From Archangium primigenium (GTDB taxonomy: Bacteria > Myxococcota > Myxococcia > Myxococcales > Myxococcaceae): a stretch of 64,000 nucleotides of DNA. Location: the NCBI RefSeq assembly GCF_016904885.1, contig NZ_JADWYI010000001.1, positions 4,092,001 to 4,156,000 on the forward strand, in the 5' to 3' direction. Under the pieces are notes generated by a model. The model had not been told where the DNA came from and searched no databases. It saw only the letters and a program-made list of their open reading frames with translations. Of this stretch, positions 54,405-63,020 are shown one piece after another. The stretch's first letter is position 1; every line of letters starts with the position of its first letter. Position numbers and translations under genes: made by a program.

Positions 54405-57400
54405 TCAGGGCTCCACGCGGGCCGTGTAGGGCGGTGCACAGCCCTTCTTGGAGCTCAGGTCGATTCCCTGGGGCGGAAGGACGTAGGGGTCGCGGAACAG
54501 CTGCATGAACTTCATGTCGTCGCTGTTCGCGATGAAGAAGGGATTCGCCAGACGCTCCGGACGGATGTCGACGGACACCAGGGCACCGTTGAACTCCTCG
54601 ATCTCCCAGGTCGCGGTGAAGAAGCGCCCATCCGGGCTGGGCTCGAGGCTCTTCGCGCGCTCGAGCAGCCGGAACAGGCCCCACTCGCCGGACTGGCTGA
54701 GCTCCGACATGTCGCCCTTGGCGTTGAAGACCTGCAGGGCCGCACCCGCTTCTCCCGCTTGTCCGGGCCAGATGAGCCGCTGCCAGACGTTGTCGGGACC
54801 ATTGCGGTAGAGCATGTCCGTGCCGTCCATGATGAACTTGATGGAGGCGATCTCCGACGCGGAGGCATCCGGTGAGGTCCCCGCCCGAATGCGGATCTGG
54901 AACCTGACGTTCGGTTGGGCTTCATCCCCCATGAACAGCGCATCGCCCAGGGCCTCGCTCCGCTCCAGGAAACGAGGCAGTCTCTCCGTGTATTGTCCCG
55001 TGGCACCGGGGGACAGCCTTTGGTTCCGCCCGAAATGGATGATGTCGTTGTTCAGGTACGTGGTCACGAAGTCCCGCACCCGATTGTTCTTCGGCCGGTA
55101 GAAGTTGATGATGTCGTTCAGGGAGGCATCGACGGGCGAGTCTCTGTTGAAGGGATAGAGGTTGCCCAGCGTGCTCAGGTGGGGACCCGCGATGTCCTCG
55201 CACCACTGCTGGCTCTTTCTCTCGGTCTCGCCCTGGATGGTGGTGATCACGATGTTCTCGATGGGGGGCAACAACAGGTTCGAGAACAGGGCGCGGTCGC
55301 CTTCCCGGCTATTGACGGTCATCGCGACTTCCCCTTGGATCTTCTTGAGCTGCGCCTTCAGTTGGCCCATCTCCATGGGGTTGTCTCGCACGTCGCGCAC
55401 GAGCTTGAGTGCCAGCAGGAGGTTGTCTTTGTAGTCCCTGAGCTGGGTGTATTTTTCTTTCTTGTCCTCGGTGAGGTACTCGTCTTTCTCGAAAGCGAGT
55501 ACGCCACGGAAGTGCAGGCCCACGCTGCGGGCTGAGTACTCCTGTGCTCTTGCTTCTGCCCCCGCTTGCTGTTTGTCGAGTTCTTCCTGGGAGGGGGGAC
55601 GGATCGCCTTCTCGACCTTGCGGACCATTCGATCCTTGAGGGAGACCTCCTTGACCGTCTGGCTCTCCGGCTGCTTTTCCAGACTGACGTTGTAATCCAC
55701 GGCCTTCAGGAGCTTGCCCAGGGGCATCGGCTCCCCTCGGGTGAGGCTGGTGAGCATCCGCACGGTCTCGTCAGCGCTTCTCGGTTCCGCGACCCGGATG
55801 GACAACAGGAACCGTTCCCACGCCTCGATGTACTTTCGGTAGTAGAGGTCCCGCAGCTCGACGCGCAGCCGGGCCTCGTCTGTTCTCGAGTCGCGGTCGA
55901 GGACCCAGACCTGGGACTCACGGAAGGCCTCATCCATGCGTGGTTTGACCACCTCCTCCCACGGGCGCTTCGTGTAGAATCCGGGCACGCGCTGTGTGGC
56001 CTTCATTTCAGGCACCACACCGATCATGTCCACCAAGGTCAAATCCGGGTATTCCCGCTCGACCTCGGCCTGGAGCTGCTGGAGGGTGAGCTCCACCAGG
56101 GATGTATTGTTGAGCACCCGGCGCGCGTTGCGGACCACGCTGTCGTCCCGAAGAAAGCCGAGCTTCTCGGGGTCCTGGGCCATCATCGCGATGTACATCT
56201 CCGCGTGCTGGATGATGGCGTTTTCCACCTTGGTGTCCCGCTCCGCGCCCCGGATGCCCCGCCAGTGGTTGACGATCTGCCAGACCAGCCAGGACCGGTG
56301 GGTGGCATCGAGTCCGGGTTCATTCACGCGGTGGGGCTGGGTGATGAGCAGGTACATCTTCAGATCGCTGAATCCCCGGCCGTACGTATCGTTGTTGAGT
56401 TCCGCTCCGTGCCGGTCGTGGTTGTCGGCGAGGCGCTGGAGGGCCTGCTTGATGCGATCGTGCTGGCGGCCGATCAACAACTCCTTGAGCTGATTGTTGT
56501 AGAAGGACTGTGCCAGCTCGAAGAGGCGATCTCCCTGGTACATGCCCAGTCGCATCCAGAAGGGGGCGCCTTCCACTCGGTGCGTGTTGAGCACCTTGAG
56601 CTGTTGCTGCAAGGGCGTCAGCTCCACCACCCGGCCAATGTCGTCCGTGGCGGCGAGCTTCACCGCGGTAATGGTGTCGCGCAGCAGGCGCAAGAGTGCC
56701 TTGTTCTCCACGTAAGACACTGCGGGGAGCAGAAGGAGCATGACGGACGTGGCCATGCTCGCGGCGGTGAGCGCGTAGCGCTGTCGGCGCAGGCGGAACT
56801 CCTCGATGGAGCTGCGCACCGCGAGCTTCTGGTCCTGGAACATCACCTTGTTGAAGACGTCCCAGAGAAAGAAGCTGCGTCCCTCGGCCCGCTCCGCCGC
56901 CGAACGCTGGTGGGCCCCGAAGACCTCGGCCGCGGCGCCAGGCACCTGGTGCTCCGCCATGCGGACGTCTTGTGTCCCGCTGGTGAAATAGAGCCCGCGC
57001 AGCACGGGCGTGTCCTGGAACACGCTCTCCATGAACAAGGGCTGGATGAACTCCACCACGTTCTTGCGCAGGGAGTCGAAGCGCTGGGGGAACTGATAGA
57101 TGCGCTCGCGCGTCTCCAACCGGCGCTCCTGGCCAATGCGCCGGAGCGAGCGCTGCTCCAGCACCGAGGTCAGCTCGTCGAAGCGCTTGAGCAGCAGCTC
57201 CGAGGGGGCTTCCCGCTGGGCCGACAGGGGCACGGTGAAGCCCCAGATCTGACCCCGCTCGGAGCGGGGCAGGTCCGCGAACGTCTCCACGAAGCCCTGG
57301 ATCAGGTCGCACTTGGTGAGCATCACGTAGATGGGCACCACCACCTTGAGCCGGCTGGTGACTTCATCCACGCGCTCGCGGATGCGCTGACCCAGCGCTC

Positions 57401-58055
57401 CCGCGGCCTGGGGGTCCTCGTCCATCAGGTCCGTGACGCTCACCGTGACCACGAGCCCGTTGATGGGCCGGCCAGGCCGGTTGCGCGCCAGGATGTCGAG
57501 GAAGGACATCCACTCGTCCCGATCCTCCTCGCCCGTCGTATAACGTCCCGCCGTGTCCAGGAAGACGGCGTCGTTGGTGAGCCACCAGTCGCAGTTCCGC
57601 GTGCCGCCCACGCCCCGGACGGCGCCCCCGCCTCGGCTGGACAGGTAGGGGAACTTCAGCCCCGAGTTGCGCAGGGCCGTGCTCTTGCCCGTTCCGGGCG
57701 GTCCGATCATCAGGTACCAGGGCAGCACCGCGAGCGCATCGCGGCCACCGCGTGCCAGCTTGGAGCTCTTGAGCGAGGCCACCGCGCGCGAGAACTCCGC
57801 CTTCATGGCCTGGATCTCGGGACGCAGGTCGGGGCGCACCGCGCGGGCCTGCTCCTCGGCCTGGGCGGTGATGTCCTCCTCGAGCTTCCTGGCCGCCGCC
57901 GCGCGCGCGCTTCGGCGACGCAGCCAGATCCGGGCGACGAGGAAGACGATGACGACTCCCGTGGCGGCCAGTCCCATCCAGGGGGCGAGGTTCAGCTTGA
58001 AGATCGCGCTCCAGATCAGCGTGAGAAGCAGCACGGCGAGCAGGGTGACGATCAT
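54405..58055 (-). CDS. tssM: T6SS membrane-complex protein TssM (IcmF)
   Basis: TssM spans the envelope and joins TssL and TssJ in the membrane complex. The 1216-residue protein has two N-terminal membrane helices (~1-17 and ~27-44), a cytoplasmic NTPase domain with intact Walker A GPPGTGKS (118-125) and a third helix near residues 428-450. A long periplasmic part follows, ending in the C-terminal beta-domain (FPLAV-free, ...RDPYVLPPQGIDL) that contacts TssJ. ATG 58055 overlaps the tssL stop by 4 bases (ATGA). Stretches of the periplasmic part (around 55.3-56.0 kb) look less GC-biased than the flanks. Confidence 0.96.
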   Translation of the reverse strand: MIVTLLAVLLLTLIWSAIFKLNLAPWMGLAATGVVIVFLVARIWLRRRSARAAAARKLEEDITAQAEEQARAVRPDLRPEIQAMKAEFSRAVASLKSSKLARGGRDALAVLPWYLMIGPPGTGKSTALRNSGLKFPYLSSRGGGAVRGVGGTRNCDWWLTNDAVFLDTAGRYTTGEEDRDEWMSFLDILARNRPGRPINGLVVTVSVTDLMDEDPQAAGALGQRIRERVDEVTSRLKVVVPIYVMLTKCDLIQGFVETFADLPRSERGQIWGFTVPLSAQREAPSELLLKRFDELTSVLEQRSLRRIGQERRLETRERIYQFPQRFDSLRKNVVEFIQPLFMESVFQDTPVLRGLYFTSGTQDVRMAEHQVPGAAAEVFGAHQRSAAERAEGRSFFLWDVFNKVMFQDQKLAVRSSIEEFRLRRQRYALTAASMATSVMLLLLPAVSYVENKALLRLLRDTITAVKLAATDDIGRVVELTPLQQQLKVLNTHRVEGAPFWMRLGMYQGDRLFELAQSFYNNQLKELLIGRQHDRIKQALQRLADNHDRHGAELNNDTYGRGFSDLKMYLLITQPHRVNEPGLDATHRSWLVWQIVNHWRGIRGAERDTKVENAIIQHAEMYIAMMAQDPEKLGFLRDDSVVRNARRVLNNTSLVELTLQQLQAEVEREYPDLTLVDMIGVVPEMKATQRVPGFYTKRPWEEVVKPRMDEAFRESQVWVLDRDSRTDEARLRVELRDLYYRKYIEAWERFLLSIRVAEPRSADETVRMLTSLTRGEPMPLGKLLKAVDYNVSLEKQPESQTVKEVSLKDRMVRKVEKAIRPPSQEELDKQQAGAEARAQEYSARSVGLHFRGVLAFEKDEYLTEDKKEKYTQLRDYKDNLLLALKLVRDVRDNPMEMGQLKAQLKKIQGEVAMTVNSREGDRALFSNLLLPPIENIVITTIQGETERKSQQWCEDIAGPHLSTLGNLYPFNRDSPVDASLNDIINFYRPKNNRVRDFVTTYLNNDIIHFGRNQRLSPGATGQYTERLPRFLERSEALGDALFMGDEAQPNVRFQIRIRAGTSPDASASEIASIKFIMDGTDMLYRNGPDNVWQRLIWPGQAGEAGAALQVFNAKGDMSELSQSGEWGLFRLLERAKSLEPSPDGRFFTATWEIEEFNGALVSVDIRPERLANPFFIANSDDMKFMQLFRDPYVLPPQGIDLSSKKGCAPPYTARVEP

Positions 58056-58762
58056 GGCTTCTCCTCGCTGGGGGACTTCACCTGGGTGAGGGCGTCGACG
58101 TGCCGTTCAATCTCGCGAAGCTCCGAGGCGGCGATGCGATCCAGGCTGAGCAGGAAGCCTCCGTAGACGAGCAGCGCGAGTCCCACCGAGGCCAGGGACA
58201 TGTTCAGCAACGAGGCCCGCTGCTTGACCGAGGACAGGCTCTCCGAGGGCCGCTCCCCATGCGGCGCCAGGGTGTCGAAGTCGAAAGGGCTGGCGCGCTC
58301 GAGCTCCTTCTGCACCGTGTCGATGAGCGTGAGCAGCTCCAGCTCGCCTCCGCGGATGCGGTAGCGGCCCTGGAAGCCGAAGAGCATGCACAAGTAGTAC
58401 ACGCGCAGCACCTCCGTTCCGTGGGCGTCCTTGCGCAGCCGGTTGAGCCGGGTGAAGAAGCCATCCCCCGCCACGTTCTCGTTGAAGTAGTGCAACTGCA
58501 GGGGATTGCTGCTCCAGAATTGCCGGTACTGATCGGACTTGCCGAGCACCGTCTCGTCCAGGAGCGCGACCAGGGCATAGGCCATGTCCTGGGCTTCCTG
58601 GTGCCCGAAGCCGAGCACCGCGGCGCGCCGGAGCACCTCATCCACCACGCCCCGGAGGCTGTGGTTCAGCTTTTCCGGCGGGGGGACCTGACCCGGCTCC
58701 TTCTGCCGGAGTTGAATGAGGACATCGAAGCAGTCCTTCGTGGCTTCGTTGACACGATCCAT
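58052..58762 (-). CDS. tssL: T6SS membrane-complex protein TssL (DotU-like)
   Basis: The 236-residue protein has the DotU cytoplasmic domain (FGHQEAQDMAYALVALLDE, VLRVYYLCMLFGFQGRYRIRGGE) and one C-terminal membrane helix (~187-207, SLASVGLALLVYGGFLLSL). No peptidoglycan-binding OmpA extension is fused; the separate OmpA proteins at 61.2-63.7 kb might anchor the complex instead, but this is a guess. ATG 58762 is 31 bases downstream of tssK. Confidence 0.95.
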   Translation of the reverse strand: MDRVNEATKDCFDVLIQLRQKEPGQVPPPEKLNHSLRGVVDEVLRRAAVLGFGHQEAQDMAYALVALLDETVLGKSDQYRQFWSSNPLQLHYFNENVAGDGFFTRLNRLRKDAHGTEVLRVYYLCMLFGFQGRYRIRGGELELLTLIDTVQKELERASPFDFDTLAPHGERPSESLSSVKQRASLLNMSLASVGLALLVYGGFLLSLDRIAASELREIERHVDALTQVKSPSEEKP

Positions 58763-58793
58763 GACACTCCCAACCCCTGGACGGGACGAAGGC

Positions 58794-60161
58794 TCACTGG
58801 CCGTTGGCCGGCACGGCGAGCAGCTCGATGCTGGTGCGGCTGATGTCGAAGGGGTGCGGCAGGTAGAGCGCTACGTTGCGCTCGCGCATCGCGCTCTTCC
58901 AGCAGGTGTCCTGCACCGCGAGCGCGAAGTACGACGTGCCCGGCTGCACGGGGATCTCCGGCGGAGGCCGGTAGGTGACCTTGAGCGGCACACCGGGCGA
59001 GGCGGCGTGCACGATGTCGCGGATCTCCGAGGCGCACGCCACCTTCACGAGCTTGGGCAGTTGCGCGGCCACCTGGGCCTCGGGCAATTCGCTGCGCACC
59101 GTGAGGAAGAACTGACCACAGCGCTCCAGCCGTTCGTCGGACAAGGCCCCGCGGAAGATGCGGTCCGCGCCCAGTTCCAGCGAGACGGACAGGCACTGCT
59201 CCAGGGCCACGGCGCGCAGCAGCTCGTTGAGCCGCTGGAACAGCGCCTCGAAGGTGGTGCGCAGGTGCGTGTACTGGAACGAGGGCAGCGTGGACGGGTC
59301 CGCGTCTGGCGTGAAGGTGCACAGCTGACCCGCGCACCGGCTCAACGCCAGGTACAGCTCACGCGGCGTCACGTTGCCGGCCTCCAGGGCGTGCTGGAGG
59401 AAGGGGATGACGCCGTTGAGGGCGTTGAGCTCCAGGAACAGCGTCACGTCCGAGGCGGTGAACTCGAGCGCCGCCTCGTTGCGGTGCCGACGACGCGAGG
59501 AGAGCGTGCGCTGCTTGCTGATGATGAGGCGCAGCAACAACCGTAGCTCGTTGAGCAGGTAGGGCGAGGCGTCGAGGCGCAGGCAGGGCGGCACATAGGT
59601 CGCCACGAGCACCAGGTTGCCGGACTTGTCCCGGGACAGCTCGGCGATCTTGAGGGCGTCGAAGTCGTCCCGATGCTCATTGGCGAAGAGCAGCCGCAGG
59701 TTGCGCTGCGCGAACGCCACCGGCATCACGGAGGTGGCGGCGTGCAGATCGCCGATGGGCCGGTTCTTCGGCGTGAAACGAGGGCTGGCGCCCACCTGCC
59801 CACTGACGCCATAGCTCTCCACCCCGTTGCGCTCCTTGGGAATCCCCAGGTAGACGCCCAACGTGTGCTCGGACACGGGGAAGTGCCCCTCCACGATACG
59901 CGCGGGAGGGGCTTCGTCCTCTCCCCGCATGAAGGCGATGGGCAGGCCATCCGGGAGGATGCCGGAGAAGCGCAACAGCTGGACCTGGCCCGCGCGCAGC
60001 GCCTCCATGTCGAATTCCTGCTCCGCCACGCCCCAGGGGTGGGGCAGCAAGGCGCCCAGCCGGGCCTCCAGCACGTTCTCGTGGTACAGGTCCTGTTGCT
60101 GCAGGTGGTGGGGGCTCATGAACATCCCTTCCGACCACACCACTCGCTGCGGGGGCTTCAT
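58794..60161 (-). CDS. tssK: T6SS baseplate-membrane connector TssK
   Basis: The 455-residue protein shows the TssK start (VVWSEGMFMSPHHLQQQDLYHE) and later YVPPCLRL, NELRLLLRLI, and VLEARL-type family features, ending with IELLAVPANGQ. It links the baseplate to the TssJLM complex. The ATG at 60161 overlaps the tssJ stop (ATGA) and has GGAG 6 bases upstream, so it is preferred over ATG 60173. Confidence 0.95.
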   Translation of the reverse strand: MKPPQRVVWSEGMFMSPHHLQQQDLYHENVLEARLGALLPHPWGVAEQEFDMEALRAGQVQLLRFSGILPDGLPIAFMRGEDEAPPARIVEGHFPVSEHTLGVYLGIPKERNGVESYGVSGQVGASPRFTPKNRPIGDLHAATSVMPVAFAQRNLRLLFANEHRDDFDALKIAELSRDKSGNLVLVATYVPPCLRLDASPYLLNELRLLLRLIISKQRTLSSRRRHRNEAALEFTASDVTLFLELNALNGVIPFLQHALEAGNVTPRELYLALSRCAGQLCTFTPDADPSTLPSFQYTHLRTTFEALFQRLNELLRAVALEQCLSVSLELGADRIFRGALSDERLERCGQFFLTVRSELPEAQVAAQLPKLVKVACASEIRDIVHAASPGVPLKVTYRPPPEIPVQPGTSYFALAVQDTCWKSAMRERNVALYLPHPFDISRTSIELLAVPANGQ

Positions 60162-60799
60162 GTCTTGCTCCATGGCGGCGTGAGGCCGCGGTCCAGGCCG
60201 TCCGAGCCCAACCCCCCCGCGGCGGAGGACGTCGTCCGCAGCGGTTCGATCTGATACCCCTGCAGCTTGAAGCGCAGCCGCTCGTCCGTGGCGCGGGGTT
60301 GGCCCGCGCGGCCCAGGGCCTGCTCGTCGGTGCAGAGGTTGCGCGGCACGGACGGCAACACCGTCATCGTCCGCCAGTTCCAGCCCGAGGGCTGGAAGAA
60401 CAGGCCCATCACCACCACCACGTGCGCCTTGGGGTCCCGGCTGATCCACCGCTCCACGGACTGGCCCGGGGCCACGGTGAGCTCCGACACCTGGAGCAGA
60501 TCGTCCTTGAGCACCGCCTCGGGCTTGTTCCACAGGCTGCGAAAGCCCTCCTGCTCCGCGCGAAGGCCATCCTTGAGCTGGAGCACCTGCACGAGCGTGG
60601 GCATGGAGCGGCCCCGGCGATCCGGATTGACGCGATCCGAGGCCTCGAGCGTCAGGTGGAAGGGCGGGGGCTTGTCGCACGGCTCCAGCCGCTTCGCGGC
60701 GCAGCCTGTCCCCATCAGCAGGGCGAACAGCCCCGTCACGATCCGGGCGGTCACCGGTGGGATTTCAGTCCGTGAATGGGCTTGTCGAGGTGCTGGCAT
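60158..60799 (-). CDS. tssJ: T6SS outer-membrane lipoprotein TssJ
   Basis: The 213-residue lipoprotein begins at ATG 60799 with GAGG upstream and has a lipobox LMGTGC (acylated Cys33). The mature part has the transthyretin-like TssJ pattern (FHLTLEASDRVNPDRRGRSMPTLVQVLQLKD, LTVAPGQSVERWISRDPKAHVVVVMG). It tethers the TssM C-terminus to the outer membrane. It is the first gene of the operon; a candidate sigma-54 promoter lies about 150 bases upstream. Confidence 0.93.
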   Translation of the reverse strand: MPAPRQAHSRTEIPPVTARIVTGLFALLMGTGCAAKRLEPCDKPPPFHLTLEASDRVNPDRRGRSMPTLVQVLQLKDGLRAEQEGFRSLWNKPEAVLKDDLLQVSELTVAPGQSVERWISRDPKAHVVVVMGLFFQPSGWNWRTMTVLPSVPRNLCTDEQALGRAGQPRATDERLRFKLQGYQIEPLRTTSSAAGGLGSDGLDRGLTPPWSKT

Positions 60800-60964
60800 T
60801 GATTCCTCTTCGCGACGCTGCATCACGCCGTTCAGCGCCGATGGAATTCTGAACTCACGCCCTGGGTGCGTCTGGGTATCCCGTTTCCCCCTAGGGCTCG
60901 CCGTCTTCCCGAGACCAACGCACGCTGTAGGTGAACGAGTCATTGGCATGTCGTGGACTGCACT

Positions 60965-60980
60965 TGCAAGTTGGAGCCCA
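60965..60980 (-). promoter_or_regulatory. Candidate sigma-54 promoter of the T6SS operon
   Basis: On the minus strand TGGGCTC-CAAC-TTGCA has a perfect -12 TTGCA, the invariant GG of the -24 and the required 10-base spacing between GG and GC. The remaining -24 bases match poorly. It would give a leader of about 150 bases before tssJ. Confidence 0.35.
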
Positions 60981-60992
60981 TAATCTGTTCAC

Positions 60993-61016
60993 CAGGAGTC
61001 AAAGACTTGGCTCCTG
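60993..61016. promoter_or_regulatory. 24-bp dyad upstream of the T6SS promoter
   Basis: CAGGAGTCAA-AGAC-TTGGCTCCTG has 10-bp arms with one mismatch and a 4-base centre. It lies 13 bases upstream of the candidate -24 element of the tssJ promoter and could bind an activator or repressor shared with the divergent OmpA gene. Confidence 0.55.
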
Positions 61017-61199
61017 CGGGTGAATGCCTGTCGGACTCCGCGCAAACCCGTTCAACCCCTGACACTGGCGCAAGCGTTCGCATGAAGTGTGAGGGGGGCC
61101 ACCTTGTGGGGGGGAGGTTTGTTCCTGTAGTTGCCAGACACCGCGAGGGGTCCGGCGCGTGCTGTCGAATGAGCGGCCCCGCGCATCGAGAGGAAAGGC

Positions 61200-62993
61200 A
61201 TGAGCCGAAGCACGCCCGGACAGGTGATGTCGTGGCTGGCGACCCTGCTGACCGCGAATGTCGCGCTCGCCGGGGCGCCAGCCGGATCCCCCGGCTTCGC
61301 CCTGGAGCGCCTGGCGTTGAACCCCGGGGCCGCGGGCTCCTTGCTGCTCGGGACGGGCGAGCTGTTGTCCCAGGGCGAGCTGCGCCTGTCGACCGTGTGG
61401 CACTACCAGCACAAGCCGGTCCTCCTGGCCTCGGGCAACGCGCACTACCAGATCATCGGCAACCGGTTGACCACCCACCTGTCCGCCGCCTACTCACCGA
61501 CGACCTGGCTCGAGCTGAGCGCCCAGTTGCCGCTGGTGGCCTTTCAGCGGGGCCAGGACGCGGTCGCGCAAGGCTTCGCGGCGCCTACCCCGTTCGGCGT
61601 GTCCACACCCTCGCTGGGGGCCCGCCTGGGCGTGCTGTCGCAGTTGCGTGGACACGCCATGGACCTGGCGCTCGGGCTGAGCCTGGGCCTTCCCCTGGGC
61701 AATGCCTCCGGCTTGCCTCCGGAGCTCGGGGCCCATGTCACGCCCCAGGTGATGGTGGGCCGGCGGCTGGGGTGGTTCCGTCTGGGGTTGGAGGCGCAAG
61801 CCCTGCTGCGCAAGCGCATCGACGCCACGCCCGATGCCGCCATCCAGCAGGCGGCGCAGGGCAGTGAGCTGCGCCTGGGCGCCGTGGCGGCCACGCTGGG
61901 CCAGCGGCTGCGCTGGGAGGTCAACGTGGTGGGGACCTCGCCCCTGGTGGACTCCGCGAAGTCCATGGAGGTGCTGGTGGGCGGCCGCTACCTGCTCAAC
62001 ACCTCCGTGGAGCTGTTCGCGGTGGGCGGAGTGGGCCTGGGCGCGAGCGCGGGAACCCCGTTGTACCGGGTGATGGTGGGCAGTGCCTTCGGGGGAGTGT
62101 CGCCCACGTGGATGAAGGGCGAGTCCTCCGTCAACTGCTCGCCTGGCTTCAAGCACACGGTGGACGAGTGCCCGGAGCTGGACGAGGACCAGGATGGAAT
62201 CCGCAATGTCGTGGACAAGTGTCCCTTCGAGTCCGGAATCCTGGAGCGGGGTGGATGTCCCTTCCTGGATCAAGACGGAGACGGCATCGAGGACTCGCGC
62301 GACGGGTGCCCCACCGAGGTTGGACTGGTCGCCTATCAGGGTTGCCCCATGCCCGACGGGGATCAAGACGGGGTGGCGGACGAGGTGGACTCGTGTCCCG
62401 CGGATTACGGCCCTGCCGACAACCGTGGCTGTCCGAGGCGGGACAAGGATGGGGATGGGATCGAGGACGACGTGGACGCCTGTCCCCTTCAACCGGGTGA
62501 GGCCAAGTTCAAGGGTTGTCCCGAGGAAGACCGGGACGGCGATGGTCTCGCCAACAGTCTCGATAGCTGTCCGGACATGGCGGGCAAGACGGAGAACCAT
62601 GGGTGCCCGGACCATGAAATCCCCATGGTTTATCTCGAACGGGATCGCTTCGTGCTGCTGGGCCGGGTTTTCTTCGCACCCAACCAGCCGAAGCTGGAGG
62701 CGCGCTCCCATGCCCAGCTGGACTGGGTCGCGCGGGTGATCAAGGAACACCCGGAGTTCCACCACATCTCGGTGGGCGCGCACTCGGACAACCGGGGATT
62801 CGCCCAGACGAACCTGTACATGACGCAGGCCCAGGCCCAAGCCGTGCAGTGGTACCTCATCGAGCGAGGCGTGGAACCCGAGCGGCTGGAAGCCCGGGGT
62901 TACGGGGACACGCGACCCATCGGTGACAACAACATGGTCAGGGGGCGCGAACAGAACCGCCGCGTGGAGTTCAAGATCGTCCAGCCTGACTAG
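61200..62993 (+). CDS. OmpA-family protein with beta-barrel and five TSP3 calcium repeats
   Basis: The 597-residue protein has a signal peptide (cleaved near LAGA, ~25), an N-terminal outer-membrane barrel-like domain (~30-310), five thrombospondin type 3-like calcium repeats (~320-465; cores DEDQDGIRN, DQDGDGIED, DGDQDGVAD, DKDGDGIED, DRDGDGLAN, each followed by a Cys-Pro) and a C-terminal OmpA domain (~477-597: FVLLGRVFFAPNQ, ISVGAHSDNRG, EARGYGDTRPI, REQNRRVEFKI) that binds peptidoglycan. Family members link the outer membrane to the cell wall. GAGGAAAGG precedes ATG 61200. It is divergent from the T6SS operon. Confidence 0.93.
   Translation: MSRSTPGQVMSWLATLLTANVALAGAPAGSPGFALERLALNPGAAGSLLLGTGELLSQGELRLSTVWHYQHKPVLLASGNAHYQIIGNRLTTHLSAAYSPTTWLELSAQLPLVAFQRGQDAVAQGFAAPTPFGVSTPSLGARLGVLSQLRGHAMDLALGLSLGLPLGNASGLPPELGAHVTPQVMVGRRLGWFRLGLEAQALLRKRIDATPDAAIQQAAQGSELRLGAVAATLGQRLRWEVNVVGTSPLVDSAKSMEVLVGGRYLLNTSVELFAVGGVGLGASAGTPLYRVMVGSAFGGVSPTWMKGESSVNCSPGFKHTVDECPELDEDQDGIRNVVDKCPFESGILERGGCPFLDQDGDGIEDSRDGCPTEVGLVAYQGCPMPDGDQDGVADEVDSCPADYGPADNRGCPRRDKDGDGIEDDVDACPLQPGEAKFKGCPEEDRDGDGLANSLDSCPDMAGKTENHGCPDHEIPMVYLERDRFVLLGRVFFAPNQPKLEARSHAQLDWVARVIKEHPEFHHISVGAHSDNRGFAQTNLYMTQAQAQAVQWYLIERGVEPERLEARGYGDTRPIGDNNMVRGREQNRRVEFKIVQPD
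62526..62993 (+). repeat. Tandem gene duplication: C-terminal half copied at 63237-63704
   Basis: The two 468-bp segments are offset by exactly 711 bases at both ends with no net insertion or deletion, cover the last TSP3 repeat plus the OmpA domain and end at the same stop position. DNA identity is clearly high by eye (for example, near-identical runs around 62590-62630 and 63300-63340). Confidence 0.9.
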
Positions 62994-63020
62994 ACGGGAA
63001 CGAGTCAAGGGCGGTGTGCG

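Larger units (their letters stand above)
60800..61199. other. Divergent intergenic region between the T6SS operon and the OmpA gene
   Basis: This 400-bp non-coding region must hold the promoters of tssJ (minus) and of the TSP3/OmpA gene (plus). It contains a sigma-54-like element (60965-60980, minus) and a strong dyad (60993-61016). GAGGAAAGG at 61189-61197 is the ribosome-binding site of the OmpA gene. No coding frame with a plausible product was found. Confidence 0.6.

Noticed and set aside
61063-61085. Sigma-54-like TGGCGC...TTCGCA before the OmpA gene
   Set aside because: The GG and GC cores are 11 rather than 10 bases apart, which sigma-54 promoters do not tolerate well.
62160-62600. 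Regularly spaced short DNA repeats resembling a CRISPR-like or satellite array
   Set aside because: They are codons for TSP3 calcium-binding repeats in an intact frame; spacing varies and DNA units are not identical.
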